This document shows, one piece after another, positions 60,728 through 64,000 of a stretch of 64,000 bases of DNA. Source of the DNA: Phycisphaerae bacterium (GTDB taxonomy: Bacteria; Planctomycetota; Phycisphaerae; Phycisphaerales; UBA1924); assembly GCA_014192545.1 (NCBI GenBank), contig BJHL01000001.1:358380-422379 (forward strand), written 5' to 3'. The position numbers and the translations under genes were made by a program. The notes below the pieces were generated by a model that was not told the origin of the DNA, ran no database searches, and saw nothing but the letters and a program-made list of their open reading frames with translations. Position 1 is the first letter of the stretch, and each line of letters begins with the position of its first letter.

Positions 60728-61918
60728 TCACCCGCGACCAAGGTTCTCTCGCGAGATCATCAGCTCCAGCGTGCCCACCACGATGTCGATGTCTTTCTGC
60801 GTCATGTCGTTGAAGAAGGGCAGGGCGATGGTGCGGTTGCTGACGCTTTCGGCGATGGGGAACATGCCGGGGCGGAAGCCCAGTTCGCGGAAGTGGGTTT
60901 GCAGGTGGATGCAGGGGAAGTAGTCGCTGGCGCCGATGTCGTGGGCGCGCAGGCCGCGGATGATGCGGTCGCGTTCGTCGGACGTGTATGACGGCGCGAG
61001 GCGCACGACATACACAAACCAGCTCATGTTGACGTCGTCTTCAACGGTTGGCAGCACCAGGTCTTTGTGGCCGCCTAGTCGCTCCATGTACCAGCGGCTG
61101 ACGCGCTGGCGCTTGGCGATCATTTCATCAAGGCGGCGCATTTGTGCCACGCCCAGAGCGGCGTTGATCTCGCTCATGCGATAGTTGTAACCAAGGCGCT
61201 CGTGCCGCAGCCAACTGCCGGTGGCCGTGCCGCCGTGAGTTGGTTCGGCGGCTTTGGGTGCGCTCCAGCCCAAGGGCCGGCCTTGGTTGCGCAGGCTGCG
61301 ACACATATCGGCGAAGCGTGCGTCGTCGGTGACGATGAGGCCACCTTCGCCCGTGGTGATTTGTTTGTTGGGATAGAAACCAAAGACGCCGCAGCGACCA
61401 AAGTGGCCAGCGGGTCGGCCCTTGAGCGTGGCGCCAAGTGCTTCGCAGCAGTCTTCGATCATCGGCAGTTCGTGGCGAGCGGCGATGGCGGTGTATTGGT
61501 CGAAGTACGCCGGATTGCCGAAGGTTTCGACGGCGAGAATGGCTTTCGTGCGTTTGCCGATAGCGGCTTCGACCTTTGCCGGGTCCATGTTGAGCGTCCG
61601 CGGGCAGATGTCAACGAAGACGGGCGTCGCGCCGGTCATCAGGATGCAATTCGCGCTGGCGATGAAGGAGAAGGGAGTCGTAATGACTTCGTCACCTGGT
61701 CCGATGCCCAGGCCCAGCATGCACATGTGCAAGCCGCTGGTGCCGCTGTTGACGGCGATGCCGTGATGGCACCCCACGCGAGCCGCGACGGCGGCTTCGA
61801 ATTGTTCAACGACGGGGCCGATGGAGAGACGACCAGAGCGCAGGGTGCGCAGGACGAGTTCTTCTTCGAGTGCGGTGATGTCAGGCCGCGAGAGGGGAAT
61901 TTCGTTGGGCGAAGTCAT
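60728..61918 (-). CDS. DegT/DnrJ/EryC1/StrS family sugar aminotransferase
   Basis: 396 aa from the ATG at 61918 (TSPNEIPLSRPDITALEEEL). PLP-dependent aminotransferase of nucleotide-sugar synthesis. Seen: AVNSGTSGLHMCML, GDEVITTPFSFIASAN, the Asp in MIEDCCEALGA, the PLP Lys in FGFYPNKQITTGEGG, and YNYRMSEINAALGVAQ. Full length. Perosamine- or bacillosamine-type sugars are possible products, but the sugar cannot be read. It may serve the same envelope glycan as the GT2 gene. Confidence 0.92.
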   Translation of the reverse strand: MTSPNEIPLSRPDITALEEELVLRTLRSGRLSIGPVVEQFEAAVAARVGCHHGIAVNSGTSGLHMCMLGLGIGPGDEVITTPFSFIASANCILMTGATPVFVDICPRTLNMDPAKVEAAIGKRTKAILAVETFGNPAYFDQYTAIAARHELPMIEDCCEALGATLKGRPAGHFGRCGVFGFYPNKQITTGEGGLIVTDDARFADMCRSLRNQGRPLGWSAPKAAEPTHGGTATGSWLRHERLGYNYRMSEINAALGVAQMRRLDEMIAKRQRVSRWYMERLGGHKDLVLPTVEDDVNMSWFVYVVRLAPSYTSDERDRIIRGLRAHDIGASDYFPCIHLQTHFRELGFRPGMFPIAESVSNRTIALPFFNDMTQKDIDIVVGTLELMISRENLGRG

Positions 61919-62024
61919 GGGAGGAGTATCGACCAAACATGCACAGAACCGGCAAAAGCGCGAGCGACCAGTTGTTTCTCCGGCAACTCGGTTGTCTGTG
62001 TGCGGAATGATCTCGTATGTGAGA

Positions 62025-62110
62025 AGATTTGGCTGTCATTGAATGGACTGTTCCCCGCAAACGAGGACGTGATTGATTTCTATAACGTGGTGGCGGGGGG
62101 ATCTTGCCGA
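62025..62110 (+). pseudogene. Remnant of the D/N-rich C-terminal motif
   Basis: Read in one frame this piece gives SLNGLFPANEDVIDFYNVV and AGGSC. That closely matches the C-terminal motif of the metalloprotease at 49176 (VFPEDQDVIDFFNVLAGG). No start, signal peptide or body precedes it, and the frame continues with unrelated text. It is therefore the leftover end of a lost secreted protein, in the 557-bp gap between the DegT and transketolase genes. A CCCCGG/CCGGGG hairpin (62280-62297) is the only other structure I see there. Confidence 0.5.
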
Positions 62111-62475
62111 GTCGGCCACCTCAGTTCGAGAGCATTGGTGTCAACGCTGACGAATCGAGCATTCCAAGATTCGTGCGTGTGTACGGTTGTCGATAAACGT
62201 CCCCGCTTATCTCATCACTTTTCGGCATTTGTGAGCACTCGCGGTGTCGCAATCGGGCAGAAGCGACCTACGCTGCTTTCCCCGGCTCTCCCCCGGGGTG
62301 TCGGCACAACTCGCCTGTTTCAATGTGTTTGGAAAGAACCTCCCGCAGATGGACGCGGGCTTTCCTGCGGATGCGACAGGCCGTGCGAGGCTGTGAACTT
62401 GGCTTGTGCCTTGGCGGCACGTGCCAGGTGGTGCAGGCGTCTTGCTTGTGCCCGGACATTTGAAAGGACCGCCCC

Positions 62476-64000
62476 ATGAGCTTCGATGCCGTCGTCCACG
62501 CCCAGGCCATTGAACTCTGTCGTCTTTCCCTTGATATGTGTGCTGCTGCTGGCTCGGGTCACCCCACCAGTTCGGCGAGCATCGCGCACCTCACCACCGT
62601 GCTCATGTTCAACACGATGCGTTGGAGCCCCGACCACCCCGACTACCCCACCAGCGATCGCCTGGTGCTCAGCGAAGGTCACGCGGTGCCCGCGATCTAC
62701 GCGGCGTGTGCGAAGTTGGGCGTGATGGTTGGCAAAGACCCCAACAAGCGGCGCAAGCTCGCCGTTGAAGACCTCAAGACGCTGCGCATGGGCAATAGCG
62801 TGCTTGATGGCCACCCCAACCCCATGGAAGGTTTCCCCTTCTTTGACGCCGCAACCGGCAGTCTGGGCATGGGCCTTTCCATCGCGGCGGGCCTTGGTGA
62901 AGCAGCCCGGCTTGATGGTCTTGACAAGCGCATCTACTGCATCATCGGCGATGGCGAAAGCCGCGAAGGTCAGATCGCCGAAGCACTCGATTACATCGTT
63001 GATCGCAAGCTGCGCAACGTGCTGCCCATCTTCAACTGCAACGAGTACGGTCAGGCCGATCGCGTGAGCGGCCAGCAATCCATCGAAGTGCTGGTGCCCA
63101 AGCTCGAGGCGTATGGCTTTGAGGTGCGCGTGGTTGATGGCCACCAGCCCAACCAGATCAAGAGCGCGTTTGACGCGTTTGTCGAAAATAGCCAGAAATC
63201 CAGCGGCAAACCCATGGCCGTAGTTGCAAAGACGGTGAAGGGTTGGGGCAGCCCCAGCCTGCACGGCGGCGGCTGGCACGGCAAGCCCCCCACTGGCGAC
63301 CAACTCAAGAAAGCGATCACCGAGCTTGAAGCCGTTCGCGTGCAGCTCACGAGTTCGCTGACCAACGCCGACTCGTTCACCATTCAGCCGCCCCCGCAAG
63401 CGCCCGAGCGCGACTACGCGACGGCGGATATCCCCGCGCTTGATGAAGCGATGAAGAAGCAGGACATGGGCTCGCTGTACAACAGCGGCAACCTCGCCAC
63501 GCGCCGCGCGTATGGCATCGCTCTGCGTGAACTGTGCAAGAGCAACCCCAACGTGGTTGTCCTCGACGCTGATGTCTCCAACAGCACTTTTGCCGAAACG
63601 GTTCGCAAAGATGCGACCATCGCCAGCAAGTTCATGGAGTGCAAAATCGCTGAGCAGAACATGGTCAGCGTCGCGGCGGGCTTGTCGGCAGCGGGCAAAG
63701 TGCCGTTTGTCAGCACGTTCAGCAAGTTCTTCGCCCGTGCGTACGACCAGATCGAAATGGCAATCTACAGCGGGGCCAATCTGAAATTGGTTGGCAGCCA
63801 CAGCGGCATCACCCTCGCCGCCGACGGCCCCAGCCAAATGAGCCTGCCCGACGTTAGCTGGTTCCGCAGCTTCAGCACGATGAAGGACCATCGCGGCAAC
63901 CCCGGCTGCTACGTGCTGCAACCAAGTGACGCGCACGCCGCGTACTCACTCGCGCAAGTGATGGCCGAGTACGAAGGTGTTTGCTACATGCGGACGCTTC
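62476..64000 (+). CDS. tkt: Transketolase, 3' end outside the window
   Basis: First 508 residues from the ATG at 62476, with GAAAGGA upstream. ThDP-dependent two-carbon transfer between sugar phosphates in the pentose phosphate and Calvin-type pathways. Seen: the substrate block AAAGSGHPTSSASIAHL, the ThDP-binding IIGDGESREGQIAEAL, the substrate His phrase LHGGGWHG, and the start of the pyrimidine domain (VVLDADVSNSTFAETV, FMECKIAEQNMVSVAAGLS). The architecture resembles the shorter, animal-like transketolases. Its third positions are less G-skewed than those of neighbours, as expected for a strongly expressed gene. Confidence 0.95.
   Translation, partial: MSFDAVVHAQAIELCRLSLDMCAAAGSGHPTSSASIAHLTTVLMFNTMRWSPDHPDYPTSDRLVLSEGHAVPAIYAACAKLGVMVGKDPNKRRKLAVEDLKTLRMGNSVLDGHPNPMEGFPFFDAATGSLGMGLSIAAGLGEAARLDGLDKRIYCIIGDGESREGQIAEALDYIVDRKLRNVLPIFNCNEYGQADRVSGQQSIEVLVPKLEAYGFEVRVVDGHQPNQIKSAFDAFVENSQKSSGKPMAVVAKTVKGWGSPSLHGGGWHGKPPTGDQLKKAITELEAVRVQLTSSLTNADSFTIQPPPQAPERDYATADIPALDEAMKKQDMGSLYNSGNLATRRAYGIALRELCKSNPNVVVLDADVSNSTFAETVRKDATIASKFMECKIAEQNMVSVAAGLSAAGKVPFVSTFSKFFARAYDQIEMAIYSGANLKLVGSHSGITLAADGPSQMSLPDVSWFRSFSTMKDHRGNPGCYVLQPSDAHAAYSLAQVMAEYEGVCYMRTL

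Noticed and set aside
62320-63936. 538-residue minus-strand frame opposite transketolase
   Set aside because: Shadow of transketolase codons.

Overview
The window is about 64 kb of GC-rich bacterial chromosome, probably from a planctomycete and perhaps from Phycisphaerae. This is inferred from family features, not from a database search. The support is a LEPR-XLL-like N-terminal motif on a large cyclophilin, a duplicated aspartate/asparagine-rich C-terminal repeat on a secreted metalloprotease, small membrane proteins carrying zinc ribbons, a two-partner-secretion pair, and few Shine-Dalgarno sites. I saw no rRNA, tRNA, CRISPR array, insertion sequence or phage gene.

Left part (1-33 kb): end of a subtilase; ftsW; a PIN-PhoH ATPase followed by a small insertion-like segment with an orphan Imm26-like gene; a zinc-finger protein and a 58-residue PLDc_N-type membrane protein; an ABC exporter; a cyclophilin surface protein; a GT2 glycosyltransferase; two membrane proteins; a degenerate GspE-like protein next to a CvpA-like membrane protein; an unknown gene running into lexA; a nitroreductase; a TonB-shaped VWA protein; a phosphofructokinase; a zinc-ribbon membrane protein with aroC; an HU-like protein, rnpA and yidD; an amber-interrupted gene; a CDF transporter; a lipoprotein; glyS; a two-helix membrane protein; and an MFS transporter.

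Right part (34-64 kb): a TetR regulator, a cysteine desulfurase, a TpsB/TpsA pair (the 2105-residue adhesin is the largest gene), a LOG-family enzyme with a lipoprotein, a lipoprotein with a frameshifted matrixin-like protease, an AsmA/DUF748-like giant, ispE, a ROK kinase, an SDR enzyme, pilT, a small membrane protein, a DegT-type aminotransferase and the first 508 codons of transketolase.

Two chromosome-scale signals stand out. Base skew on the + strand changes from C-rich to G-rich inside the MFS gene near 33.3-33.9 kb, independent of coding strand, so a replication-origin-type switch may lie there. The gaps also repeatedly hold short tandem arrays of 7, 8, 12 or 15 bp, and three hairpins of one family sit just after stop codons. 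The clearest possible mobile event is an exact 54-bp duplication of the phoH 3' end that brackets the Imm26-like gene.
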